Source of the DNA: Solirubrobacteraceae bacterium
Lineage (GTDB): Bacteria; Actinomycetota; Thermoleophilia; Solirubrobacterales; Solirubrobacteraceae
Assembly: GCA_019683665.1 (NCBI GenBank)
Contig: JADGIB010000090.1
Location: 1 to 11,840 of the forward strand
Reading direction: 5' to 3'
Length of the DNA stretch: 11,840 nucleotides
Every line of letters starts with the position of its first letter. Position 1 is the stretch's first letter. Shown here in pieces: positions 6,123 through 11,840 of this stretch. The position numbers and the translations under genes are program-made. The notes under the pieces were generated by a model, which was not told where the DNA came from, did no database searches, and was given only the letters and a program-made list of their open reading frames with translations.

Positions 6123-6515
6123 TCAGCCGGCGGCGCCCCCCGCGACGGCCTCCGGGCCCCCGGAGCCGCCGTCGCGGCGGGCCCGGTACTCGGACGGGGC
6201 GACGCCGTGGTGGCGGCGGAACGCCTTGGCGAACTGGGCCGGCTGGCGGTAGCCGACGCGGCGCGCGACGTCGCGCACGGTCAGCGAGCGGCCGGCGAGC
6301 AGCTCGGCGGCGCGCTCCATCCTGACCGAGGTCAGGTGGGCGCGGAACGTCGTCCTGCCGATCTCGCGGTAGGCCCGCTGGAGCTGGCGGCGCGACGAGG
6401 CGACCCGGCGCGCGATGTCGTCGAGCGCGAGGTCGGACCCGTACTCCTGCGCCACGATCGCCGTGGCGTCCTCGTAGAGGTTGCGGCGCAGCTCGATGGT
6501 GGCGGGACGTTGCAT
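6123..6515 (-). CDS. AraC-family regulator consisting of the DNA-binding domain only
   Basis: A 130-aa transcription factor with the double helix-turn-helix of the AraC/XylS family and no effector domain. HTH 1 spans about residues 29-50 (LALDDIARRVASSRRQLQRA). HTH 2 spans about 78-101 (LTVRDVARRVGYRQPAQFAK), followed by the family signature FRRHHGVAPSEYR (99-111). A Gly/Ala-rich tail follows. The ATG at 6515 is chosen because residues before it in the longer frame (from 6575, 20 more residues, Arg/Pro-rich) look non-coding; the ribosome site is weak for both. It ends 109 bp before coxB on the same strand, so it may regulate or be co-transcribed with the A2 operon; that link is inference. The CBS-domain gene is divergent. 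Confidence 0.85.
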   Translation of the reverse strand: MQRPATIELRRNLYEDATAIVAQEYGSDLALDDIARRVASSRRQLQRAYREIGRTTFRAHLTSVRMERAAELLAGRSLTVRDVARRVGYRQPAQFAKAFRRHHGVAPSEYRARRDGGSGGPEAVAGGAAG

Positions 6516-6603
6516 GTGGAGCACTAGTCCCCAGGAACGGCGGGGTCCGCACCGGGCGGGTCCGCGCGCAAACATGGCGCACCCGCGCTTGAAGGGTCCG
6601 TGC

Positions 6604-6653
6604 TACCGTTCGCCGGGCGAGATCGTGGCAAACGATACGAAGGGAGCTCGCCC
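6604..6653 (+). promoter_or_regulatory. Possible promoter and structured leader of the CBS-domain gene
   Basis: TACCGT (6604-6609) fits a TANNNT -10 element. The predicted transcript would begin near GGGCGAG (6615-6621), which can pair with CTCGCCC (6647-6653). Inside lies a second inverted repeat, ATCGT (6622-6626) with ACGAT (6632-6636). The ribosome binding purines AAGGGAG fall between the inner stem and the outer right arm, just before the ATG at 6657, so the outer stem could limit access to them. Confidence 0.35.
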
Positions 6654-6656
6654 GAG

Positions 6657-7088
6657 ATGACCGTGCGCGACGGGATGAGCCGGGTCGTCCTCACCGTCGG
6701 ACCCGGGCACACGCTGCGCGACGCGGCGAGGCTGATGGCCCAGCGGCGGGCGGGGGCGGCGGTCGTGCTGGACCCGGACGGCGGCGGCCCGGCGATCATC
6801 ACCGAGCGCGACGTGCTCGAGTCGGTCGGGGCGGGGCAGGACCCCGACGCCGAGCTCGTCGGCGATCACCTGACGGCCGACGTCGTGCACGCCGCGCCGA
6901 CGTGGTCGCTGGAGGAGGCGGCGGCGACGATGGTGCGCGGCGGGTTCCGCCACCTCATCGTCGTCGAGGACGGGGACGTGTGCGGCCTGATCTCGATGCG
7001 CGACATCGTGCGCTGCTGGACCGAGGACGGGTCGATCTGCGACGTCCCGGCCGAGGCCGGCCGGTTCGCCAAGGTCAGGACGGCCTGA
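6657..7088 (+). CDS. Two-CBS-domain protein
   Basis: A 143-aa soluble protein made almost entirely of two CBS motifs (a Bateman module), which usually bind adenosine nucleotides and sense energy state. CBS 1 covers about residues 8-65: VLTVGPGHTLRDAARLM, then GAAVVLD and PAIITERDVL. CBS 2 covers about 70-122: VHAAPTWSLEEAAATM, FRHLIVVEDGDVCGLIS and MRDIVRCW. No catalytic or DNA-binding domain is attached. The ATG at 6657 has an AAGGGAG ribosome site about 10 bases upstream; the longer frame from 6600 would start with Arg/Gly-rich, non-coding-looking residues. It stands alone on the plus strand between the two minus-strand oxidase operons and is followed by a strong hairpin. Its partner is unknown. 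Confidence 0.9.
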   Translation: MTVRDGMSRVVLTVGPGHTLRDAARLMAQRRAGAAVVLDPDGGGPAIITERDVLESVGAGQDPDAELVGDHLTADVVHAAPTWSLEEAAATMVRGGFRHLIVVEDGDVCGLISMRDIVRCWTEDGSICDVPAEAGRFAKVRTA

Positions 7089-7098
7089 CGCCGCGCAC

Positions 7099-7130
7099 CC
7101 GTGCCGGCACGTTGCAGCGTGCCGGCACGG
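7099..7130 (+). terminator. Terminator-like hairpin after the CBS gene
   Basis: A perfect 13-bp stem (7099-7111 with 7118-7130, CCGTGCCGGCACG and its complement) closes a 6-base loop, 10 bases past the stop. No T-run follows. Because it is symmetric it can also form in transcripts from the other strand. Confidence 0.65.
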
Positions 7131-7204
7131 CCCCGGCGGGCCCCGGGGGGAGGAGGCCGCAGGAGACCCGGCCGCGCCGGCGAGGGAGCGGCCCCGGAGA
7201 CGAA

Positions 7205-7227
7205 GAAGCCCTCGTGACGAGGGCTTC
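7205..7227 (-). terminator. Terminator of the A1 cox/ctaB operon
   Basis: A perfect 10-bp stem (GAAGCCCTCG with CGAGGGCTTC) with a 3-base loop lies 4 bases after the stop of the last gene. Read on the minus strand it is followed by the T-rich run TTCGTCT, so it resembles a Rho-independent terminator with a poor U-tract. Confidence 0.75.
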
Positions 7228-7231
7228 CGGG

Positions 7232-7459
7232 TCAGTGCTTGTGCTCGAGCGGCAGCTCGTCGATGTCGCGCCGCGTGTCGGCGATCCAGCGGACGATGCA
7301 GCCGACGCTGATGATGCCGCCGACGACGACGAGGAACCAGGTCGTCGTCAGGCCGAGCAGGAACATCGTGATCCCGACCGTGAGCAGCAGCGGGATCAGG
7401 CTGGGGCCGGGAAGGTGGATCTCCTCGCCGGCGGGCGGGATCTCGGGATCGACGCTCAT
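7232..7459 (-). CDS. 75-aa two-helix membrane protein, probable small oxidase subunit
   Basis: A small membrane protein at the end of the A1 operon. An acidic N-terminus with the motif EEIHLPGPS (12-20) leads into two adjacent hydrophobic segments (about 20-38 and 41-58), then a charged cytoplasmic-type tail with RRDIDELPLEHKH. The H-L-P-x-P-S lead-in just before a two-helix hairpin resembles small subunit IV-like proteins or tails linked to heme-copper oxidases in actinobacteria and other phyla; I recall this pattern but cannot verify it here. The ATG at 7459 is 2 bp after the stop of the 37-aa gene, and the terminator hairpin follows 4 bases after its own stop. A structural role in the A1 oxidase is the best inference. 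Confidence 0.8.
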   Translation of the reverse strand: MSVDPEIPPAGEEIHLPGPSLIPLLLTVGITMFLLGLTTTWFLVVVGGIISVGCIVRWIADTRRDIDELPLEHKH

Positions 7460-7461
7460 GC

Positions 7462-7575
7462 TCAGGACCCCACGTAGAGCGCGGCGGCGACGAAGGTCAT
7501 GCCGAACATGAACGCGACCACGGCGGTGGCGATGATCGCCGTGCGGATGTTCTTGCGGGCGAGACGACGGTCCAT
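7462..7575 (-). CDS. 37-aa membrane peptide resembling the Cox11 anchor helix
   Basis: The peptide reads MDRRLARKNIRTAII, then a single membrane span (about residues 12-34) ending AAALYVGS. The pattern of basic residues, N-x-R-T-A, a hydrophobic helix with F-G-M in the middle, and a closing ALY resembles the N-terminal anchor of Cox11/CtaG copper chaperones, which read roughly NRRTAL...GMxGLAxAxVPLY. Nothing of the copper-binding domain follows: the stop comes three codons after the ALY motif. It may be an independent small oxidase subunit or assembly peptide rather than a broken gene, since the next gene starts 2 bp later. Upstream, AGGATTGAG could act as ribosome site, and TAGGAT, 11 bases before the ATG, could be a -10 element. 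The similarity is recognised by eye only. Confidence 0.6.
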   Translation of the reverse strand: MDRRLARKNIRTAIIATAVVAFMFGMTFVAAALYVGS

Positions 7576-7622
7576 ATCAGAACTCAATCCTATCGGGCAT
7601 CGGACAGCGGGGACGGGCGGCC

Positions 7623-8525
7623 CTAGAGGCGCACGTCGACCACCATGGCGGCGAACAGCAGGGCCAGGTAGGCCATCGAGAAGAGGTAGAGGGTGAGGGC
7701 CGAGCGGCGGTCGGCGCGGCGCACGAGGCGGACGGCCAGGCCGATGAACGCGGCCCCGAGGACGAGCGACGAGACGAGGTAGAAGACCCCGAAGCCGTCG
7801 CCGCAGAAGACGAGCTGGCTGACCGCGTACAGCAGGATGCTGTAGAGCAGGATCTGCCGGCGCGTCTCGCGCTCGCCGCGCACGACGGGCAGCATCGGCA
7901 CCTTCACCGCCGCGTAGTCGTCCTTCATCAGCAGCGACAGCGCCCAGAAGTGGGGCGGGGTCCAGAAGAAGACGATCGCGAACAGGTAGAGGGCGGTGCC
8001 GTCCAGGCCGCCGGTCACGGCGGCCCAGCCGACGAGCGGCGGGACCGCGCCCGCCGCGCCGCCGATCACGATGTTCTGCGGCGTGCGCCGCTTCAGCCAC
8101 ATCGTGTAGACGAGCGTGTAGCCGAGGAACCCGCAGAACGACAGCGCCGCCGCCAGCGGGTTGACGAGCACGGTGAGCCAGACGACGGACAGCGCCGCGA
8201 GCACGAGCCCGAAGACGAGCGCGGCCCGGGGGGAGACCCGGCCGGCGGGGACCGGGCGCCCGGCCGTCCGCGCCATGGCGGCGTCGAGGTCGCGGTCGTA
8301 CCAGTGGTTGACCGCCCCGGCGCCGCCGGCGCTGAGGTAGCCGCCGACCACCGTCGCCAGGATCAGCCCCAGCGACGGGTCGCCGGCGATCTCCATGGCC
8401 GCGACGGTGGTCAGCAGCAGCAGCGACTGGACCGTGGGCTTGGTCAGCGCGATGTAGTCGCCGACCAGCCCGAGCCGTCGCGGCGCGACCGCGGCGCCCG
8501 ACGTCGCTTGCGCGGGGTGACCCAT
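7623..8525 (-). CDS. ctaB: Protoheme IX farnesyltransferase (heme O synthase)
   Basis: Transfers a farnesyl group to heme B, giving heme O, the precursor of the heme A used by aa3 oxidases. A 300-aa UbiA-family membrane protein with about nine helices. Diagnostic motifs: DYIALTKP near the N-terminus (23-30), the prenyl-diphosphate-binding N-x3-D-x3-D (N73, D77, D81 in NHWYDRDLDAAMART), the GRPVPAGRVSP segment (89-99), WTPPHFWAL (188-196), and the second polar loop KDDYAAVKVPMLPVV (201-215). Length is usual for the family. It starts 13 bp after coxA on the same strand, and a TAGCAT hexamer overlapping the coxA stop may give it its own promoter. No heme A synthase (ctaA) gene is in the window, so that step must be encoded elsewhere. 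Confidence 0.96.
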   Translation of the reverse strand: MGHPAQATSGAAVAPRRLGLVGDYIALTKPTVQSLLLLTTVAAMEIAGDPSLGLILATVVGGYLSAGGAGAVNHWYDRDLDAAMARTAGRPVPAGRVSPRAALVFGLVLAALSVVWLTVLVNPLAAALSFCGFLGYTLVYTMWLKRRTPQNIVIGGAAGAVPPLVGWAAVTGGLDGTALYLFAIVFFWTPPHFWALSLLMKDDYAAVKVPMLPVVRGERETRRQILLYSILLYAVSQLVFCGDGFGVFYLVSSLVLGAAFIGLAVRLVRRADRRSALTLYLFSMAYLALLFAAMVVDVRL

Positions 8526-8535
8526 GGCGGACGGG

Positions 8536-8541
8536 ATGCTA
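8536..8541 (-). promoter_or_regulatory. Candidate internal -10 element (TAGCAT) for ctaB
   Basis: TAGCAT on the minus strand starts at the coxA TAG stop codon and lies 10 bases before the ctaB ATG. The following CCCG matches the stretch before two other genes here. It could allow leaderless ctaB expression apart from the operon; the overlap with a stop codon makes chance a real option. Confidence 0.35.
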
Positions 8542-10248
8542 CCCGCGGACGAGGGACTCGGCGGCAGGCGGCGCCTCCGACCCCGTCCCGGTCTGGTAGG
8601 CGATCTGGCGGCGGATGTCCTTCATCGGCTCCACCGACCGCACGCGCGGGATGACGTCGAAGTTGTTGTCCGGCGGCGGGGAGGTGGAGAACCACTCCAG
8701 CGTGTTCGCCTTCCACGGGTCCGGACCGGCCACCGGGCCGCGCTTCACCGAGCGCAGGATGTTGATCACGGTGAGCAGGATGCCCAGGCCGAGCACGAAC
8801 GCGCCGATCGTCGAGATCCGGTTGTACAGGACGAGGTTGCCGACGTCCGGGTACTCGTAGACGCGGCGCGGCATGCCGTCGAGGCCGATCGTGTGCTGGA
8901 TGAGGAACGTCAGGTTGAACCCGATGTACATCAGGGCGAAGGACCACATGCCCAGCTTCTCGTTCATCATCCGGCCCGTGATCTTCGGGAACCAGTAGTA
9001 GATCCCGGCGAAGACCGCGAACACCGCGCCGCCCATCAGCGTGTAGTGGAAGTGGGCCACGACGAAGTACGTGTCGTGGAGCTGCCAGTCCACCGGGAAG
9101 ATGGCGACGATGATGCCGGTGATGCCGCCGATCGTGAACTGCGAGATGAAGCCCGCGGCGAAGATCAGCGGCGTCTTGAACTCGATCGTGCCGCGCCAGA
9201 GCGTGGCGACCCAGTTGAAGATCTTGATGCCGGTCGGGATCCCGATGAGGAACGAGCTCATCATGAAGAAGACGAGCACGACCGTCGGGCTCGGCGTCGT
9301 GAACATGTGGTGCGCCCACACGAGCAGGCCGAGGAAGGCGATGACCACCGAGGAGGCCGCGATCGCCTTGTAGCCGAAGATCGGCTTGCGGGCGAAGACC
9401 GGCAGGACCTCGGAGATGATCCCGAAGGCCGGCAGCACCATGATGTAGACCTCGGGGTGGCCGAAGAACCAGAAGAGGTGCTGCCACAGCAGCGGCGAGC
9501 CGCCCTCGGTCGGGTCGTAGAAGTGCGTGCCGAAGTGGCGGTCGGTCAGCAGGAGCGTGACCGCGCCGGCGATGACCGGCAGCGCCAGGATCAGCAGGAT
9601 CGCGTAGACGAGGATCGTCCACACGAACAGCGGCAGGCGGCCCCAGCCCATGCCGGGCGCGCGCATGTTCGCGATCGTGACGTAGAAGTTGACCGCGCCG
9701 ACCAGGGAGGAGAGGCCGGTGAGGTGGACGAGGAAGATCCACGCGTCGACGCCGCCGCCCTCCGAGAACGTCTCGTTGGAGAGCGGGGTGTACATCGTCC
9801 ACCCGGCCTCCGGCGGCGAGAAGAAGAGCGAGGCGTAGAAGACGACGCCGCCCGACAGCAGCAGCCAGTAGCTGAGCGCGTTCAGGCGCGGGAACGCCAT
9901 GTCGCGCGCCCCGATCATGAGCGGCACGAAGTAGTTGCCGAAGCCGGCCATGATCGGCACGACGAAGAGGAAGATCATCGTCGTGCCGTGCATGGTGAAC
10001 AACGCGTTGAACGTCGACGGGTCCAGCAGCGTGTTCTCAGCCGTGCCCAGCTGCAGGCGCATCATCAGCGCCTCGACGCCGCCGATCAGGAAGAAGACGA
10101 ACGTCGTGACCAGGTAGAGGATCCCGATCTTCTTGTGATCGGTGGTCGTCAGCCAGTCGATGATGCCGGAGCGCTCCCGCGTCACCTCGTGCGCGGTGAT
10201 CTGCGGAACCGGCTCGAGGGCGGGCGAGGTTGCGGTGTCAGCGGCCAT
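8539..10248 (-). CDS. coxA: Cytochrome c oxidase subunit I, A1 type (GHPEVY)
   Basis: Catalytic subunit of the second aa3-type oxidase. The 569 residues include heme a ligands H87 and H401, heme a3 ligand H399, CuB ligands H264 and the H313-H314 pair, and Y268, which would form the His-Tyr cross-link. The motif FFGHPEVY (261-268) retains the channel glutamate (E266), the mark of A1 enzymes. D116 (GARDMAFPRLN) marks the D-channel mouth and K342 (PTGIKIF) the K-channel. Twelve helices are expected; there is no fused subunit III, and the C-terminus ends with a soluble tail after PWKANTLEWFSTSPPP. The N-terminal 30 residues are soluble. ATG 10248 lies 5 bp after the coxB stop with no clear ribosome site, suggesting translational coupling. 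ctaB follows 13 bp downstream. Confidence 0.97.
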   Translation of the reverse strand: MAADTATSPALEPVPQITAHEVTRERSGIIDWLTTTDHKKIGILYLVTTFVFFLIGGVEALMMRLQLGTAENTLLDPSTFNALFTMHGTTMIFLFVVPIMAGFGNYFVPLMIGARDMAFPRLNALSYWLLLSGGVVFYASLFFSPPEAGWTMYTPLSNETFSEGGGVDAWIFLVHLTGLSSLVGAVNFYVTIANMRAPGMGWGRLPLFVWTILVYAILLILALPVIAGAVTLLLTDRHFGTHFYDPTEGGSPLLWQHLFWFFGHPEVYIMVLPAFGIISEVLPVFARKPIFGYKAIAASSVVIAFLGLLVWAHHMFTTPSPTVVLVFFMMSSFLIGIPTGIKIFNWVATLWRGTIEFKTPLIFAAGFISQFTIGGITGIIVAIFPVDWQLHDTYFVVAHFHYTLMGGAVFAVFAGIYYWFPKITGRMMNEKLGMWSFALMYIGFNLTFLIQHTIGLDGMPRRVYEYPDVGNLVLYNRISTIGAFVLGLGILLTVINILRSVKRGPVAGPDPWKANTLEWFSTSPPPDNNFDVIPRVRSVEPMKDIRRQIAYQTGTGSEAPPAAESLVRG

Positions 10249-10253
10249 TCAGA

Positions 10254-11132
10254 TCAGGGGGTTGCTTGGGGGTCGGCGTCCAGCTTGCGGCGCGACTCGG
10301 CGGCCGCGGCGTTGGCCGCGCTGATGTCGTTGCGCAGACGCTCGATGTACTGCTCGTACTCGGCGGGCGGGACGGCGCGCACCTGCGCGACCATGTTCGC
10401 GTGGTTGCGCCCGCACAGCTCCGCGCACTGGCCGCGGTAGACGCCCGGCTTCGTGACCTTGAACCAGGTGTAGTTCGTGTAGCCGGGGATCGCGTCCATC
10501 TTGCCGCCGAGCTCGGGGATCCACCAGGAGTGGGCGACGTCGGTGGCGCGGATGTCGAGGGTGACCGTCGCGCCGACGGGCACGACCATCTCCTCGTAGG
10601 AGTACGGGTTGTTGAGCGGGTTGTCGTCGCCGTCGGGGTACGTGTAGCGCCACACGTACTGCATGCCGGTCACCTCGATGTTGAGGGCCTTGCCGTCCGG
10701 CGGGACCCGCTTCTCGCCGTGCGCGGCGACGGGCGCGACGACCGCCGAGGCCTCCGCGTCGGAGTTCTCGGGGTTGCGGATGCCCGGGAGCGCCACGAAG
10801 GTGACGGTGGCGAGCACGACGAGGATCAGCGCGGCGCCGACCGTCCAGCCGATCTCCAGCCGGGTGTTGCCGTGGATCTGGGCCGCGACCGCGCCCTTGC
10901 GGGCACGGAACTTGATCAGGGTGTAGAGCAGCGTGCCCTCGACGCCGATGAACACGACGACGCCGACCGCGAAGACGATCTTGTAGAGCGTGTCGATGCG
11001 GTCCGCGTTCGGCGATCCGCCGTCCTCGGGGGTGAGGAAGTCGGCCATCGCGGCGGGAGCAAGCGCGAGGCAGCCCGCCACGGCGGCGAGCAGCACTGCG
11101 GTGAAGATGTGACGACGATTGATGGGGGCCAT
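10254..11132 (-). CDS. coxB: Cytochrome c oxidase subunit II without heme domain
   Basis: CuA-bearing electron entry subunit of the A1 oxidase. The 292 residues show a signal sequence (about 7-30) that could be cut after AMA (28-30) or, since V-A-G-C (18-21) fits a lipobox, be lipidated at C21. Two membrane helices follow (about 50-74 and 95-115), then the CuA domain with H201 (VAHSWWIP) and C236, E238, C240, H244, M247 in CAELCGRNHANM. The family marker HGNTRLEIGWT lies at 87-97. The protein ends in a charged Ala-rich helix-like tail (about 257-292) and lacks the cytochrome c domain of the other coxB, so an external donor is required. A TAACAT element 12 bases before the ATG is a candidate -10, and a 20-bp palindrome lies beyond it. 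Confidence 0.96.
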   Translation of the reverse strand: MAPINRRHIFTAVLLAAVAGCLALAPAAMADFLTPEDGGSPNADRIDTLYKIVFAVGVVVFIGVEGTLLYTLIKFRARKGAVAAQIHGNTRLEIGWTVGAALILVVLATVTFVALPGIRNPENSDAEASAVVAPVAAHGEKRVPPDGKALNIEVTGMQYVWRYTYPDGDDNPLNNPYSYEEMVVPVGATVTLDIRATDVAHSWWIPELGGKMDAIPGYTNYTWFKVTKPGVYRGQCAELCGRNHANMVAQVRAVPPAEYEQYIERLRNDISAANAAAAESRRKLDADPQATP

Positions 11133-11144
11133 GGAGCCACCGGG

Positions 11145-11150
11145 ATGTTA
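11145..11150 (-). promoter_or_regulatory. Candidate -10 element (TAACAT) of the A1 cox operon
   Basis: TAACAT on the minus strand is followed by CCCG and lies 12 bases before the coxB ATG, giving a leader of only a few bases. No matching -35 is seen; the palindrome at 11169-11188 covers that region. Confidence 0.5.
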
Positions 11151-11168
11151 GTCGAGCAGCGGCGGAAC

Positions 11169-11188
11169 GCGCCGTGACGTCACGGCGC
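11169..11188. promoter_or_regulatory. Perfect 20-bp palindrome centred on TGACGTCA
   Basis: The 20 bases 11169-11188 equal their own reverse complement, with core TGACGTCA. They abut the stop codon of the enoyl-CoA hydratase gene (11191-11189) and occupy the -35 region of the candidate coxB promoter. In RNA they would form an 8-bp stem with a 4-base loop and no U-run. The site may be a dimeric regulator's operator, a terminator, or both. Confidence 0.55.
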
Positions 11189-11840
11189 TCACTCCCCCCG
11201 ATAGCGGGGTTCCCGTTTCTGCACGAAGGCCGAAACCCCTTCCACGAAGTCGGCGGTGGACGCCATCTCCTGCTGGAGACGGGCTTCGAGCGCGAGCTGC
11301 TCCTCGAGGCGCGCGTAGACCGACGCGTTGAGCTGGCGCTTGATCGCGGCGTGGGCGCGGGTCGGCCCCGCGGCCAGCCGCCGGGCCAGCGCCAGCGCCT
11401 CGCCCGCGAGCGCGTCGTCGGGCACGACCCGGTTGACGAGGCCCCAGGCGAGCGCGTCGCGGGCGCTCAGCCGCTCGCCGAGCATCGCCAGCTCGGCCGC
11501 GCGGGCGAACCCGACCCGGGCCGGGACCAAGAGCGAGGAGCCGCCGTCGGGCGCCAGCCCGATGTTCACGAAGGCGAGCAGGAAGTAGGCCGACTCGGCG
11601 GCGACGACGAGGTCGCAGGCCAGCGCGAGCGAGAGCCCGATGCCGACCGCGGGCCCGTTGACGGCGGCGACGACCGGCTTCTCCATCGTCCGCAGGCCGA
11701 CGATGATCGGGTGGTAGACCTCCTCGAGCACGCCCTGGAGGTCGGGACGGCCGTCCGCGGCCGTCCCGCGCCCGGCGACGTCCTTGAGGTCGGCGCCCGC
11801 CCCGAACCCCCCGCCCCCCCCCCGCCCGCGGCCGGCGCGG
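11189..11840 (-). CDS. Enoyl-CoA hydratase/isomerase family protein, 5' end beyond the window
   Basis: A crotonase-fold enzyme acting on acyl-CoA thioesters; the exact substrate cannot be told. The visible frame enters from the right edge and includes the first oxyanion-hole segment, GAGADLKDV, coded just inside the edge. Next come KPVVAAVNGPAVGIGLSLAL, with the second oxyanion glycine, and DLVVAAESAYF. The stretch FVNIGLAPDGGSSLLVP carries an Asp and Ser-Ser where classic hydratases have PGAGGT, closer to PaaG-type isomerases. The C-terminus ends FVEGVSAFVQKREPRY, typical of the family. An internal GTG at 11731 is not the start, because homologous sequence continues upstream of it. The first dozen visible codons read as a Gly/Arg run over a C homopolymer (11814-11823), which looks like low-quality sequence. 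The gene is unrelated in function to the cox genes and ends at the palindrome. Confidence 0.88.
   Translation of the reverse strand, partial: RAGRGRGGGGGFGAGADLKDVAGRGTAADGRPDLQGVLEEVYHPIIVGLRTMEKPVVAAVNGPAVGIGLSLALACDLVVAAESAYFLLAFVNIGLAPDGGSSLLVPARVGFARAAELAMLGERLSARDALAWGLVNRVVPDDALAGEALALARRLAAGPTRAHAAIKRQLNASVYARLEEQLALEARLQQEMASTADFVEGVSAFVQKREPRYRGE

Noticed and set aside
6600..6656. Longer start for the CBS-domain protein
   Set aside because: The extra 19 residues are Arg/Gly/Ser-rich and cover the ribosome binding site; the ATG at 6657 has proper spacing.
8524..10440. 638-aa plus-strand open frame
   Set aside because: Antisense to the A1 coxA and part of coxB, of highly charged, low-complexity composition; the opposite strand has clear, complete oxidase motifs.
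1..11840. tRNA, rRNA, transposase or attachment sites
   Set aside because: No cloverleaf-like segments, rRNA stretches, transposase motifs or terminal inverted repeats with target duplications were seen by eye on either strand.

Overview
The window is very GC-rich. It carries a respiratory locus that points to a high-GC actinobacterium, most likely class Thermoleophilia (Solirubrobacter/Conexibacter-like). That placement is inferred from the mix of cox genes, the codon use and the apparent leaderless TANNNT promoters; no 16S or other marker gene is present. The right edge runs into G/C homopolymer and may be a contig end.

Layout. At the left, on the minus strand, a small zinc-ribbon protein (158-424) is followed by the start of a lipoprotein that runs off the edge (1-148). 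Divergent from them, on the plus strand, is a 244-aa lipoprotein that joins a class I cytochrome c domain to a blue-copper cupredoxin domain (518-1252). It is followed by a strong hairpin, three copies of an 18-mer, and an array of four evenly spaced hairpins (1421-1538).

The first oxidase operon is on the minus strand (6013 down to 1540). Its order is coxB with a fused cytochrome c (caa3 type), coxA with the YSHP motif of A2-type heme-copper oxidases and an extra N-terminal two-helix segment, a tandem universal-stress-like protein, coxC, and a 36-aa membrane peptide. The genes overlap by 4 bp or lie 4-5 bp apart. An HTH-only AraC-family regulator lies just upstream on the same strand. Divergent from it is a two-CBS-domain protein (plus strand, 6657-7088) with a possibly structured leader.

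The second oxidase operon is also on the minus strand (11132 down to 7232). Its order is coxB without a heme domain, an A1-type coxA with the GHPEVY motif, ctaB (heme O synthase), a 37-aa peptide resembling only the membrane anchor of Cox11, and a 75-aa two-helix protein. It ends in a clear terminator hairpin (7205-7227). Upstream, a perfect 20-bp palindrome separates it from a 5'-truncated enoyl-CoA hydratase/isomerase gene (minus strand, 11189 to the edge).

How they work together. Two terminal oxidases of different proton-channel type are encoded side by side, with only one recognisable subunit III (in the A2 operon) and one heme O synthase (in the A1 operon). They may share parts. The cytochrome c-cupredoxin lipoprotein is a plausible extracytoplasmic electron donor, especially for the A1 oxidase, whose subunit II has no heme of its own. 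The AraC, universal-stress and CBS proteins suggest regulation by redox or energy state, but that is inference. No new enzyme system is evident; the unusual points are the accessory small proteins, the domain fusions and the intergenic RNA-like structure.
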